NCBI GenBank assembly: GCA_948567375.1
Contig: OX419760.1
Span: 10,850,001 to 10,914,000 of the forward strand
DNA from: Lunularia cruciata
Taxonomy: Eukaryota; Streptophyta; Marchantiopsida; Lunulariales; Lunulariaceae
Direction: 5' to 3'
DNA length: 64,000 bases
Shown here: in pieces, positions 23,116 through 46,668 of the stretch
How the letters are laid out: each line of letters starts with the position of its first letter
How positions within the stretch are numbered: position 1 is the first letter of the stretch
The notes under the pieces: model-generated
The model's input: only the letters and a program-made list of their open reading frames with translations
The model's database searches: none
What the model was told of the DNA's origin: nothing
Program-made: the position numbers and the translations under genes

Positions 23116-25680
23116 TGTAGACGACCGCACATGGAGAGGTGCAACCATGGTTAATACAAAAATAACTATAATAACACATGATGCTCTTTTCCATATTTGC
23201 AAAATCACAACCCTTCATATCTCAATTCATGTAATAAAATATAATATTTCAAAACTTTAAGGCGGTGAATCCAGTTGAAAGTGAAAGTCGCCAGCTCAAC
23301 TGGCGGAATGCTTTCAAAACCAAAATTACAAACTCTTAAAATTTTTAATTAATATCTCCAAAAATTTCAAATTAAATTCTCATGAAATTTAATCATGAAT
23401 ATCAAAAATTAAAAATAAAATTTCTTGACCCATCACTCTCAATGTGAAAAAATCATTATAAACCCTGATTTTAAAAAAAATTTCCATAACTTTCTAATCA
23501 ATTCTCTATGGTTTTCAATCTAGATATAATAATATAAAAAATAACATAATAGACTATTCACTCAAGTGCTATATGCCATAGCCATTAGAAAATATATCTC
23601 TTCCTTCTCACATCTCTCCCTTTGCTCTTCGGAACTCCTCTTCCTTCTCACATCTCTCCCTTTGCTCTTCAGAACTCCTCTAGTTGAGAGTGTCCGTACT
23701 ATTTATGCAAACGTACCAGTTTATGCGACACTTGTATGGTATACTGTACAATACGGTATCATATGGAGCCTCGCAGCAGTCCAAAGAGTATTATACTAGA
23801 ATCTCGTCGTAAGATTCTATACCCTGGGGGTTGCGGACACTTGTCCGACAGATTAGGAGCGAGTGCGCCACCTCCGCCAGACGGCCAAAGACTCGTTTAC
23901 CAGTATGTATTCTACCCAGTAGCATCAACACCAAATTGGCTGCAGCATCTCCTCGGACATCCTAGTTGTCCAAGGCGTTTCCCAGTAGAACGCATCCAGG
24001 TATGGAGACAACAGAGTTGGACGGAGTTGGCCCAGTTGCGGGTGACGGTATTCTGGACATAGAGTAATTCCTGTCCATTTCAAACCTGGGTTCCAACACA
24101 GTGCTCTTTCTTTATATTCCCGATGCCAATTGGCACTTGCTATGGCACTTCCTCGTTAGCTGCGCTTCTATGCACTCAGTTGTGGATGCCTTTCATCCGC
24201 ATCATCAGGTATGCCAAAATTGAAATCTCCCACTTCGCACTCAGTTACATGTCCTTGCATGGATCACTGAACGCACTGCTACATGATCTTGATTTCATTC
24301 GGAGAAGGCGCCGGTCAATGTGGTCCGAAATCTGTAAGCTGCCTGATCGGAATGGGGGCAACAACAACTGTGAAGTTGGAATATGGGATTAAAGTAGTGC
24401 TTCGGGTGCAATGTCCCTTTTGTACATAAATGAGGTTTTAAGTAAGCATCGACCTGCTTGTAATTGTTAGTACCGCGTTGAAGAATAGTGTAGAAGTTGG
24501 TGCTCAGATGAGTGAATTGTTCTGATTGCTTCTCATGCCGATAGATTTGAGCCCTCACGACCAGGAGATTGCTATGCTCCTGTGGCTGACTGCTCCTCAA
24601 TCCGGGAATCTTCTTTCTGGTTCATGTCCTGTTTGGAGGTGGATTAGTGTCATAGTAGAAAGGGGACGGGAACAGATCACAGGGAAAGAAGTTGAATCTG
24701 AATCGAGTTATATACTTCCTTGACCAGATCAATTCTATGCTATTCACTCACTTTCTTGTATCCAGAGGCCTTAGGTGGCAATTATGATGATCAGCTTCGC
24801 TGCTGTCCAAGACCAGTGTTAAAATTTTACCACACGATATCTTTGTAGCACTTACCTGCTATCTCTTAGATCATCACCCGTCCACGCTTATACAACACAT
24901 GAGCCCTAGCGGCAATGTGGTTTACCCCAGCGATCTTGGAGCGTCGAGCATTCATCCAACGAAATGAGGAAGCAATCTGATACCCGGTTTGAAGGTAGGT
25001 TTGTTGTTAGTATCGGGTGCAACTGTTGCATAACTAGTATAAATAGCAGGCAGGAATGTGAAGTGTTTACTAAGCGCGTCAAATTCTCTCTTTTCAAACT
25101 GCAGTACTGAGGATATTTGATCATCCGCTATAATTAACTTACCGGAAATGAGGAAACTTTCGATGTCCTGCGGTGATGTGAGAAAAGAATGAAGGGGAAT
25201 GAATTGACGGGGAACAAATGAACTCTGAGACCGCAATCTGATGGTGTACGAATGCAGGTAGACGGAATGCCTTTTGCGGTAGGATTCATGTCCACTGTTT
25301 GTCGTGGTTGACTAGAAGGAAAACTCATCTGATGTTTGGAGTCATCCTGACTACTTGTGTATTTGCAATTCTATCCCCGACCGTACCACTATTCTTGGAT
25401 TCTGCGGCGAAATACGCAGGAATTTACGAAGTGGAAAGTACATTTGCAAGGTCAGAACCATAGCTCAATATTCGAATTCTAATTTGTGACGTTTTGCTTA
25501 TGTTCAGTCCCTCCTGGTACTGAAATGTTCCTAAGTTACCATTATGGAGGAGTTTGTATTGGCAATAGAAGGACATACTGAGCAGACTTCACTGTCTTCA
25601 GTGGTCTCCTTCAACTAGAATATGTTTACCCAGTTTTCAAAACCAGGTCTCATTGGTCTCATACCCAGCAAGGCTGGAGC
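23116..25680. other. Intergenic region upstream of the sialidase-like gene
   Basis: No recognisable gene. Open frames of 60-108 codons occur on both strands. The longest are at 23736-24062 (plus) and 24952-25236 (minus). The minus frame can be extended upstream but resembles no family I know. The stretch from 23.2 to 23.6 kb is very AT-rich. Part of this region must be the promoter of the downstream gene. Confidence 0.45.
23599..23680. repeat. 40-bp tandem duplication
   Basis: TTCCTTCTCACATCTCTCCC starts at 23601 and again at 23641, with only one base difference across the 40-bp unit. It is a recent local duplication in a pyrimidine-rich stretch. Confidence 0.9.
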
Positions 25681-38719
<13,039 letters not shown>

Positions 38720-39662
38720 TCTAAAGAGCATGGGCGAAAGGCTTTCCACTCAGCCGTTATCGTAGTCGTATATGAATGGTGGCATTTTGAGGCAGAGTAC
38801 TTCAATATGTCAAATGCAAATATGAGGTCTTCTCAGATCTCGGACCACAATAGCCGACTTGGCGACAAAATATGGCCTCAGGTAGAATCCAAATTTACCT
38901 GTCGATTGTACATGGGCTCTGCTGGACGTATCCGAATTGCTCCTGGGGATTGCCAATACATGTTGGGGTCGGAGGTTGACAATCGATTGCTGTAAATATT
39001 GTCCACAGTCCTGTGAAGGACTCAGATTCTAGGACTTAAGAATATGATGGGAAGGTCGTGAACTCGAGTTCCAGTTAGTTGTCCAGGCAAAATTGCGTAG
39101 ACGTCGCGCATAAACTAAAAAAGCTAAAAACTGGCGCTCAACAAACCGAGCTTGTCCCTGCTAGGGTTGGTGTAATTGCTGTATGATACGCAGACTGGAG
39201 GAGAAAACCATGAACGAGATAACGACTATCAAGAATTTTTTTGATGTTATTCTGGATGTTTTGTTTCACAGAGCAGAAGCGGCTTGTAGGACGACAAAAA
39301 CATTGCAAGACTCCATTGTCCGGTGAGAACATAGGGTCCACACCAAGCTGATGGTTTGTATGATAACTTTAGAATGACACTGACGGTCCATCTGGGTCAA
39401 TCCTAATCCTTCCCGACTCTTCAAATGAGCTTTATTTACAATTATTTCGATTTTCAATCCTAACTAATGGATTTTAAACTGTTATCAGGTCTTGAGTACA
39501 AGATAGACTCGCTCTCCGTTTTGTACATTTTCTTAAAATCTGGAAACAAGGGCGGGCGGGTTGGCTGACAGTTTTGGATGTCTGTCAAGTTGCAACAACT
39601 ACTTTGCGTTGCCTGCCTGGAAAATTGATGGAGAAAATACACAACGGTCAATCGTTTTGTTA

Positions 39663-40202
39663 TGTTAAATTAAGTAATCTTGAGTTTAGAGACTTTTTCT
39701 TAGAATCAGACAAAATAGACACTGTTCATGGACGAACACTGTTCATGTTCACTGTTCACATACTTTCCATGTGCTGCATGTGTTACATGAGCACTATGGT
39801 AGCACACCATTCAGCACACCCTATAGCACACCCTTTAGCACACTTTTCAGTACACTCTTCTATCTATATAATCCCAATCAGGAGTTTCTTCTACTGGAGT
39901 TGATTTCTACCACTTCCCTTCTGCATTTCGTGAAGTCCTGAGCTGCCTAACACCATCTCAGGAGTGTTCTGTATTGGAGTTCTGTATCTCAGTATTGGAG
40001 ACTATTTGTGCTGCGTGAGTGAACTGTCTGTGCTGTCTTTGAAGGCTAGGAGAGAGTTAAGTACTTCTGTGTGCAATTAGGAGTGTCTACTCTGGTGTGA
40101 CTAGGAAAGCTGAGTGAGTGCTAAGATGTCTGATACATCAGAAGTCAGAATGCCTGAGAATAGACCATCTACTTCAAAGAGCAGGAACAAAGGTTCTCAT
40201 CA
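39663..40202 (+). repeat. Solo copia LTR between two host genes
   Basis: 540 bp, TGTTAAATTAAG...TTCTCATCA, flanked by a perfect 5-base target duplication TGTTA (39658-39662 and 40203-40207). Both ends match the LTRs of elements A and B. The middle is different and carries CACTGTTCATG motifs like the LTR of element C, plus four AGCACACC-type repeats near 39.8 kb. The Gag start codons (MSDTSEVRMPENRPSTSKSR) are preserved. The sialidase-like gene ends about 0.94 kb to the left and the amidase gene about 0.4 kb to the right, so it lies in the convergent 3' space. The 38720-39662 stretch holds nothing recognisable. Confidence 0.92.
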
Positions 40203-40615
40203 TGTTAAATACCTGTTCATATTATGTAACGAAATCCAGAGCCCCTTGTAAACAACCCGGTTCCATACCCACGTCTCTGACTTGGACGGACTCTGACTCA
40301 TATGATGGTTCCCAGTAAAGATCGGCATAACTATCAGTTACACAGAGAGGTGAGCATGCATAAATCTGCATACAGGGGTTAGTACGATGTTTTGATGGGA
40401 AGGTACCTGCAGTACATTCAACCCTCTTCCTGGTTCGCATTATGCTCCCCTCCGACAAGTGGGAAGCTCATATTTGCCACCAGGCTTACACTCCAAATGC
40501 AGCCATGGAAATGGTGCTCAGGGTGCCAATCACTTGATGGAATGGTAAGTTGGCTTTCTTAAGAATGCCAGAAGGTGGGCAAAAATTAGATACACACAAG
40601 GATCTATGCGCGATA

Positions 40616-43600
40616 CTAGAACATGAAATCTGCGGACGTAGGGAACTTGAGAGGATGCGTTTCTACAGTTTCAGCAGAGGCTAAATGTTGTTCCAGCTCC
40701 ACGCATATGCGCAACAACTCCTCATCTCGTCCTTTTCTCCCTACAACCTAGATGACATTCAAGAATCAAGTGTGATCAGTCATTCATAATCAGATTCAAT
40801 CTTGAGAAAAGAGAAAATACAGTTTCGGGTGATAAACCACTCCATGGGATGGGGAGACTGAACAAGTCCAGTCACTTTTACCTGAATGCCACAGGGTAAT
40901 CCGTCAATAAGGCACAGAGGCATTGTAACAATTGGGTTCCCGGATATCTTGACTGGTTCAACATAGCAACACATGCCTACATAATATGGCAAGGTCACAT
41001 CATTCACTGGAATAGGATCATGCTTGAAGTTGTGTCCAGGTGGAAGTACTGCACAAACTGACCGCAGCGTATACCACTGGGTTAGAATGACAATAAAAGA
41101 AGAAGCTCGATTGTACAGGTGAATCATCTTTGAGATATTGCGAAACATCAATCACCTCTTGGAAACAATCTCCCTGATTATTGACTGACAACGCTAGCTT
41201 GTAGAAGAGGGGAAGTCAGCTTTAATTCCGACTAGAATCCTCATAAAAACATCTGATAATCTGGAGACGAAGCAAGTCGTTATGGCATTGCCACTAAGCA
41301 CTCTTCGTACCAGGCGTGATGATTGCGGAGAAGTTTCCAGCTTCCATAAAAGCTTCAACCGCAGCTGAACTCCTTGCCTGAATAGATCTGGCCTCCTCTA
41401 AGTTTGTCAAATTGTAGTCTTTAGTTGCCACAGCTCCCCCGAATATCTGCAAGAGTTGATCTCCACCTCAGATTCTGTACAAATTCTGCACTTGGAAAAC
41501 TGCCATCACAAGGGAAAGCACAGCCAGCTAGGATGATGGATAAATACCCTCTGTGCTTTGTGGGTTATCTTGCCATCCAAAACAAAGTCCTTGGCTACTT
41601 TTGCTACTAGTTTTGTAGCTCCTCTATTCCTCGAAGCTTCTTCTAGCCATAAGGGGATCTTCTTCATGGCTTCGTCAATCCGGTGATCTAACAGCATGCC
41701 TGAATAGGAGGTCACTACTCCAAGGCATACTGCTTCAGTTGAGAACCTCTCAACAGCTTGCAATTTGTTCCCTGAAATATTTTCTCTTCCATTGCTCGAC
41801 TTGCGTAGCAGTGGTTGCATGCAGAACTGAAGGTCAGCAACATTTGTCTGTTCCAAGCGAACACAGAACGTTATGTGTGCGACCTGACAATATTTATCAG
41901 CTGAGAGTACCCGACAATCACAACCAAATATCTGATAAAGCAGAATACAATATCGCATGGAATATGACGATCGTAATTCCGAGCTAGTTTAAACAGATGT
42001 TTCACGGAGGAACAGGAAGTTTCACGGACCGTGAATAGACCTTCAACCAGGATAGACCCAATAACACTGGAATCTACAGATGGATGCGGGGGAGGAAATT
42101 GCTCCTGTTGATCTAGTACCATGTTTCCTCTCGATGCGTGGAAGCTGCAAGTACCACAAAAAGCTGCCTGTACAACCCAATTCCCGACTTGAAGTCAATG
42201 AGCAAAGATAGACATTGGCTGATAATGTCGCCCCTGATAAAGCACATCAAGGTGTAACATGCCTGGTTACCAGTAGCACTTTTAGAAGAACATGTATGTT
42301 TCTCAATTAGCATCTTATATCAATCATCTTCAAAACTATCGGAAGATAGCTATATCTTGTTACCTTAAATATATTTATTTCATCCTTATTGACCTTTTAA
42401 CCCGGAGAGAATACTGATCACTTACAGGTATTCGGAGACTTCCATTCAAGTCGTTTCCGACTGTTTCAGCCAAAGCAGAGAACTATCAGGGTCCACAGGG
42501 GATTAATTGAAGTTGCACTTACAATTCTGATAACTTACAAATCTGATTTGTTACCAGTAAAAGCAGCCAGTCCCATCGCAACGGCAGCAGCAGATCCTGT
42601 AGCGCAAGGTAAAATCTGTAAGTCTTACTGAACATACGGCATCAGATCCCAAACGAAGAAGCCGACGTAGGAATGTTCAGGTCCAGTTTTTCGCCTAGAG
42701 GCTACTATATCACTTACGCCTTATAGTGAGCCTAATGCCACTTCCTCTCAAACTGTATCCATCAATATCTCCATGTGAACATAGAAGAGGGAGTGTGGAA
42801 ATCTAGGCAGGTACATCACAAGAATGAAGCGCGGACAAGTGATGAATCAGCAGAAAGACATGACGCATTAAGTATAAGTGCAGAATACCTCCAGAACTGC
42901 CCCCCACTGTTACTTGTAGATTGTAAGGGTTCTTTGTCGTTCCGTAGACATCATTGAAAGTTTGAAGGTCCAGACCCAGCTGTTTCAAGAGAAAAAGAAG
43001 TCAAAGTTGGTTCTGCAAACAGAGACCGAAATGTATTAAGGATAATACTATGTCAAGTACGTATAAACCATGCATAGGTCATTGCTTCATAAATAGGCTG
43101 TGCAATTTGTCCCTGTTTTATCACGTTGGCTAACTAAAAAATGAATTGGGAGTTGAAAAGTGGAAGTCATAGGGCACTTTGAAACTCACTGTCGGGACGT
43201 TTGTCTTGCCCACTGGAATTGCACCTAGCTCTCGGAGAGTTGCCACGAATTTGCTGTCTTTGGCTGCAACTGGAAATCCAGTGAAAATCGCACTTCCACA
43301 TACTGTGTGGAAACCTTCCACGTTCAGATTATCTGTTTATGTTGACAGATACATACAGATTCAAAGGCGAGTACCAAGTCCAATACATCTAAACGTTGAA
43401 AGTTCATGAACGCCAGGCTCTCGACAAGGCAACTATGGTCTTAAAAACATCAGAAATTATTTCCACCCAGTATAAAGACCAATGATTGTAAGATCATAAA
43501 ACGTATATAATTGCAAAAATCACTGGAGTAATTTCTCCGGTAATAGTCGGAAAAAAGTCTCCTGATATGAAACCCAAAATTGGATGAGTCCTAAACTCAC

Positions 43601-44016
43601 GCTCACAATTCTCAGACAAAAACACTTACCTTTGACCAAAATAGGAAGTCCTTCGAAAGGTCGACACGAGGCCGGAGGTGCTTCAAGAGCATCCGGTGCA
43701 CAAGATTCTACCACAGAATTGACTTCCCCATCACAACTGTAAATTCTCCTCATAAAGTACTCCAGAACTTTCTTCCCGTGACCCGCCTGAAGATCACTCA
43801 ACAAGAAAAGTCTGTCGCGTCAGTTGACATTTGCAGGTCGGAATCACTACCCGAGGTCGTGCGGACTTCTGCAGTCAATTCTCGAGCTCAAGACATCGTA
43901 AACACAGGATTAGAAGTGCAATTTACCACCTTAACAGCGGCCACCAAGTGAGGAAGCAGAGGCTGAATCGAAGGCCAGCGCTGTACCTCCGTCAATTCTT
44001 CTTTGATGAGAACCAT
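40616..44016 (-). CDS. Amidase-signature family protein
   Basis: Eleven exons on the minus strand with GT-AG borders and matching phases: 43987-44016 (MVLIKEELTE), 43630-43786, 43190-43332, 42889-42979, 42555-42596, 42426-42460, 42048-42167, 41548-41931, 41311-41446, 40882-41057 and 40616-40747 (stop TAG). The sum is 1,446 nt, or 481 residues, normal for the family. Amidase-signature enzymes hydrolyse carboxamides with a Ser-cisSer-Lys triad. The Lys is visible in GLPILVKG, the cis-Ser in VTVGGSSGGSAAAVA and the nucleophile Ser in NDLNGSLRIPAAFCG, where Asn replaces the usual Gly two residues before Ser. The C-terminus has NPIVTMPLCLIDGLPCGIQV and GRKGRDEELLRI as usual. A 57-nt stretch in the eighth exon (GTCGC...CTTCAG) could be a tiny in-frame intron. 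The substrate cannot be told from sequence. It is convergent with the sialidase-like gene. Confidence 0.9.
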
Positions 44017-44949
44017 TCTGTCGTGTATTCAGATGGAGGGAAGAAAGAACTCGCACCAAACCACCTGTTATTGTACACTTGTGCTACTTAACCTTTCAAA
44101 ATTTCATCGAACCTATCCTCAGAAAACGTAGTCTCTAGATGGAGGCAGAGAATTTTCCCCGGAGTGATCGTCCGCTGGTATGTGTGAAGATACTTGATGG
44201 AACACAGCAGGCAAGTGGATATCACTCAAGGATTTGTGGGACCGGTCCTACTAATTCAGTCAAATTCTCCTCTTACAGCAGATAAGTCGAAGGAATCAGG
44301 ACACGATAGACAACTCTGCCACAACTGTTCTCTCTCATCGCAGAATTAGATCGAATTCTCTCACTTGGAAGGAGGACTTGAGGTAATAGTGTCGCCTCAG
44401 GAACAAGTCATTCCCCTTGCGAACGTTCAACTAACCGTAAAGAGAGTCACGTGACATATGTTGACATCCCGGCGTAGCGTTGGGGAGTTCATTTCCGTTT
44501 CTTAATTGAATCTTTGAACAGAAGAGAAGTTTCCCGTTCACTTCTATATTTCCTGCATTGCCGGAAAGCAGAGTGCTCAATGGTCACTCTAACCCGTTTC
44601 TATATCTCTATATCTAAACTCACACAAAGGAACTTGGTTCTTCATGGAAGACAACCACGTTCAAATTTAGAGTGAAATGTAAACATAATCGAAGCCGATA
44701 TGCAATAGATATCTTTCTTTTATACTTTTGAAGAAAATGAACGATTCTTATTAGTACTTAATCTCTTATGTTCTACAAAACTCTATTGACAATACATGGG
44801 ATCCTCTCCAAGTACATATTCAACTTCTCAGTTAGTTAGAGCATTATCATATTTTTTGTGGCATTTTATACTTGTTGAATAAGATACGTTTAACTTTGGA
44901 GTTATTGTCTAACTAATTCACATATCTCAAACTCGGATACATAGGAGCG
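44017..44949. other. Upstream region of the amidase gene
   Basis: No gene seen. The sequence becomes AT-rich from 44.6 kb towards the LTR cluster. It should contain the amidase 5' UTR and promoter. Confidence 0.5.
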
Positions 44950-45603
44950 TATATACTTCGCTATCCAATATAGATCGCTGTCAATATCATAAATTATAAA
45001 AATATAATTTGCATATATGTCATATATGAATTCTAAATTGCATAATAATCAATTCATTCTTTTATTCAAATCAAATATGTTCTTTATCATTCATTCAACA
45101 ATCTATTAACACCGATTAGAATCAAGTCACTCACTCTAGCTACAAGATTCCAATGACATTCGTCGACCTGTGTCCACCATAGCCAATAACTAGAAAGCTC
45201 AACATCAGAGCAGTGAACTCTCTAGAGTTGTAGTTCAAAAGTATACCTCTCAGCTCTAAGTCTCCAACCCTAACGGCATTGCTGATGGCATATCTGCCAA
45301 TACAAATGGTACAAATGACGATGTGGTCTCACCATGTGATCAGAAAACCCTAATATGAAATCCGGCCACCATCAAGTAATCCATGAGCAACTACCAAAAT
45401 AACTATTATTGCCAACACAACCACTCCAATGTCTGAGCAAACTAACTTCAGTGTTAGAAACATTGTGATATTTATAATACGTATATACATTGTGTCGTGC
45501 GTATATACATCGCTACACAACATACATCGCTGTCAACATCATACACTATAAAAGCACAACTCACACATAAGTCATACATAGACTCTAAAGTGCCACAATA
45601 ATC
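44950..45603 (-). repeat. Older tandem LTR copies left of element G
   Basis: Reading rightwards: an old copy of the LTR segment R (about 44.95-45.05 kb), an old diverged copy of the LTR core (about 45.05-45.48 kb, roughly 75-80 percent like the G LTR by eye), then R again (45493-45599), identical over 107 bp to the R at the start of the G 3' LTR (46050-46156). Then comes the G LTR core. Order and orientation are the same throughout, so these are head-to-tail LTRs made by recombination or repeated insertion. A small linker AATCA occurs at each junction. Confidence 0.7.
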
Positions 45604-46154
45604 ATATTGCTTAACACTTTCAACTCAACTCAACTCAGATCAGTACTTGATCTGTCACTCTATAAACTGCCAACAACTGGGCACTGATTACAGTCAAGCC
45701 ACACCCACTCAAGCATAGAGAATCCAGGTGACGCTCGCCGACCTCTGTCCACCATAGCCAGGAACTCTAAGGCTCAACATCAGAGAAGTGAGCTCTCTGG
45801 AGCTCACTTCGAAACTATACCCCCTGGACTCGAGCTAGCCCTGAAACCCTAACGGTCCCGCTGACGGCACACTCGACGGTGCAAACGGTGCAAAGTGACG
45901 GTGGGCCCCACCGTGAAGTCAGTACCCCGAACACAAAATCTAACCGTCGGAAAGTAGTCCCTGAGAAACAGCTAGAATAACTCTAACTACCATCACTGGA
46001 ACTCCAGTGTCCGAGCATCTAGATGCGGAACTACAAATGGCGTGACAGCTGTCGTGCGTATATACATCGCTACACAACATACATCGCTGTCAACATCATA
46101 CACTATAAAAGCACAACTCACACATAAGTCATACATAGACTCTAAAGTGCCACA
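45604..46154 (-). repeat. 3' LTR of element G
   Basis: Read on the minus strand it starts TGTGGCACTTTAG at 46154, right after a G-rich polypurine tract (AGGGGGGCG, 46157-46165), and runs to GTTAAGCA near 45608. If the 5' LTR is really 1.48 kb (see 54035-55513), this copy has lost its last 0.9 kb. Confidence 0.8.
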
Positions 46155-46323
46155 ATCGCCCCCCTAGCTGGCGGTTAGGTCCCTTTAACTCCAGATAGCC
46201 ATCTACTCTAAGTATATGGTATACCCTCTAATGGGCAAAGATCAGGAGGCCGGGTGCTATGGAGCCCCATCGTTAGTCGCCTGTCTGCAATCTATACCAT
46301 ATAAAGAATGAACTAGCTATAGG

Positions 46324-46668
46324 TCAAGTACATCTAGGACATAACCACTGTCCCTGAGGAACCACCGTGAGGGGAGGAGTCATACATGCCATATGCCATC
46401 CTCTCGAACAGCTATCACACACTAACATAGTAGCAGCTCCACCAGAAGAGCCACATAACATACACCTCAAGCCTGCACGTACAAGTGCCAAGCTTGGGTC
46501 CATAGTACCATCAATGTTTGGGAGGTGGCATGGCGCACAATTGCGCACATGATCCTTCCAAACAACACCATCACGTCCTTCTAACACAAGGACTCCAGAT
46601 GGCAAAACCTCGCGCACTCTCAAGATAGTGCGGCCTGTAGAAACATCAAGTGTCGTCGGTGCTGTCTG
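46324..46668 (-). CDS. C-terminal extension of G Pol with PHD finger
   Basis: This lies in frame with integrase, behind one TAG (46669-46671) that most likely was CAG. After a short beta-rich stretch (LRVREVLPSGVLVLEGRDGV), the segment 46327-46464 has the full C4HC3 pattern of a PHD finger: C-x2-C-x11-C-x2-C-x4-H-x2-C-x14-C-x2-C, from RCMLCG to WLCPRC, with the conserved Trp two residues before the seventh ligand. PHD fingers read the histone H3 tail. Placed at the integrase end, it occupies the position of the chromodomain in chromoviruses, so a role in choosing the integration site is the natural inference. The frame ends with TGA at 46324-46326. Confidence 0.88.
   Translation of the reverse strand, partial: QTAPTTLDVSTGRTILRVREVLPSGVLVLEGRDGVVWKDHVRNCAPCHLPNIDGTMDPSLALVRAGLRCMLCGSSGGAATMLVCDSCSRGWHMACMTPPLTVVPQGQWLCPRCT

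Noticed and set aside
24952-25236. Possible unknown gene on the minus strand upstream of the sialidase-like gene
   Set aside because: A single open stretch without recognisable domain, start context or partner exons. I could not separate it from chance.
43070-43135. Extra amidase exon reading LANVIKQGQIAQPIYEAMTYA
   Set aside because: Its donor leaves a phase that does not fit the next exon. Skipping it joins TNVPT directly to LGLDLQTFNDVYG in phase 0, as in other amidases.
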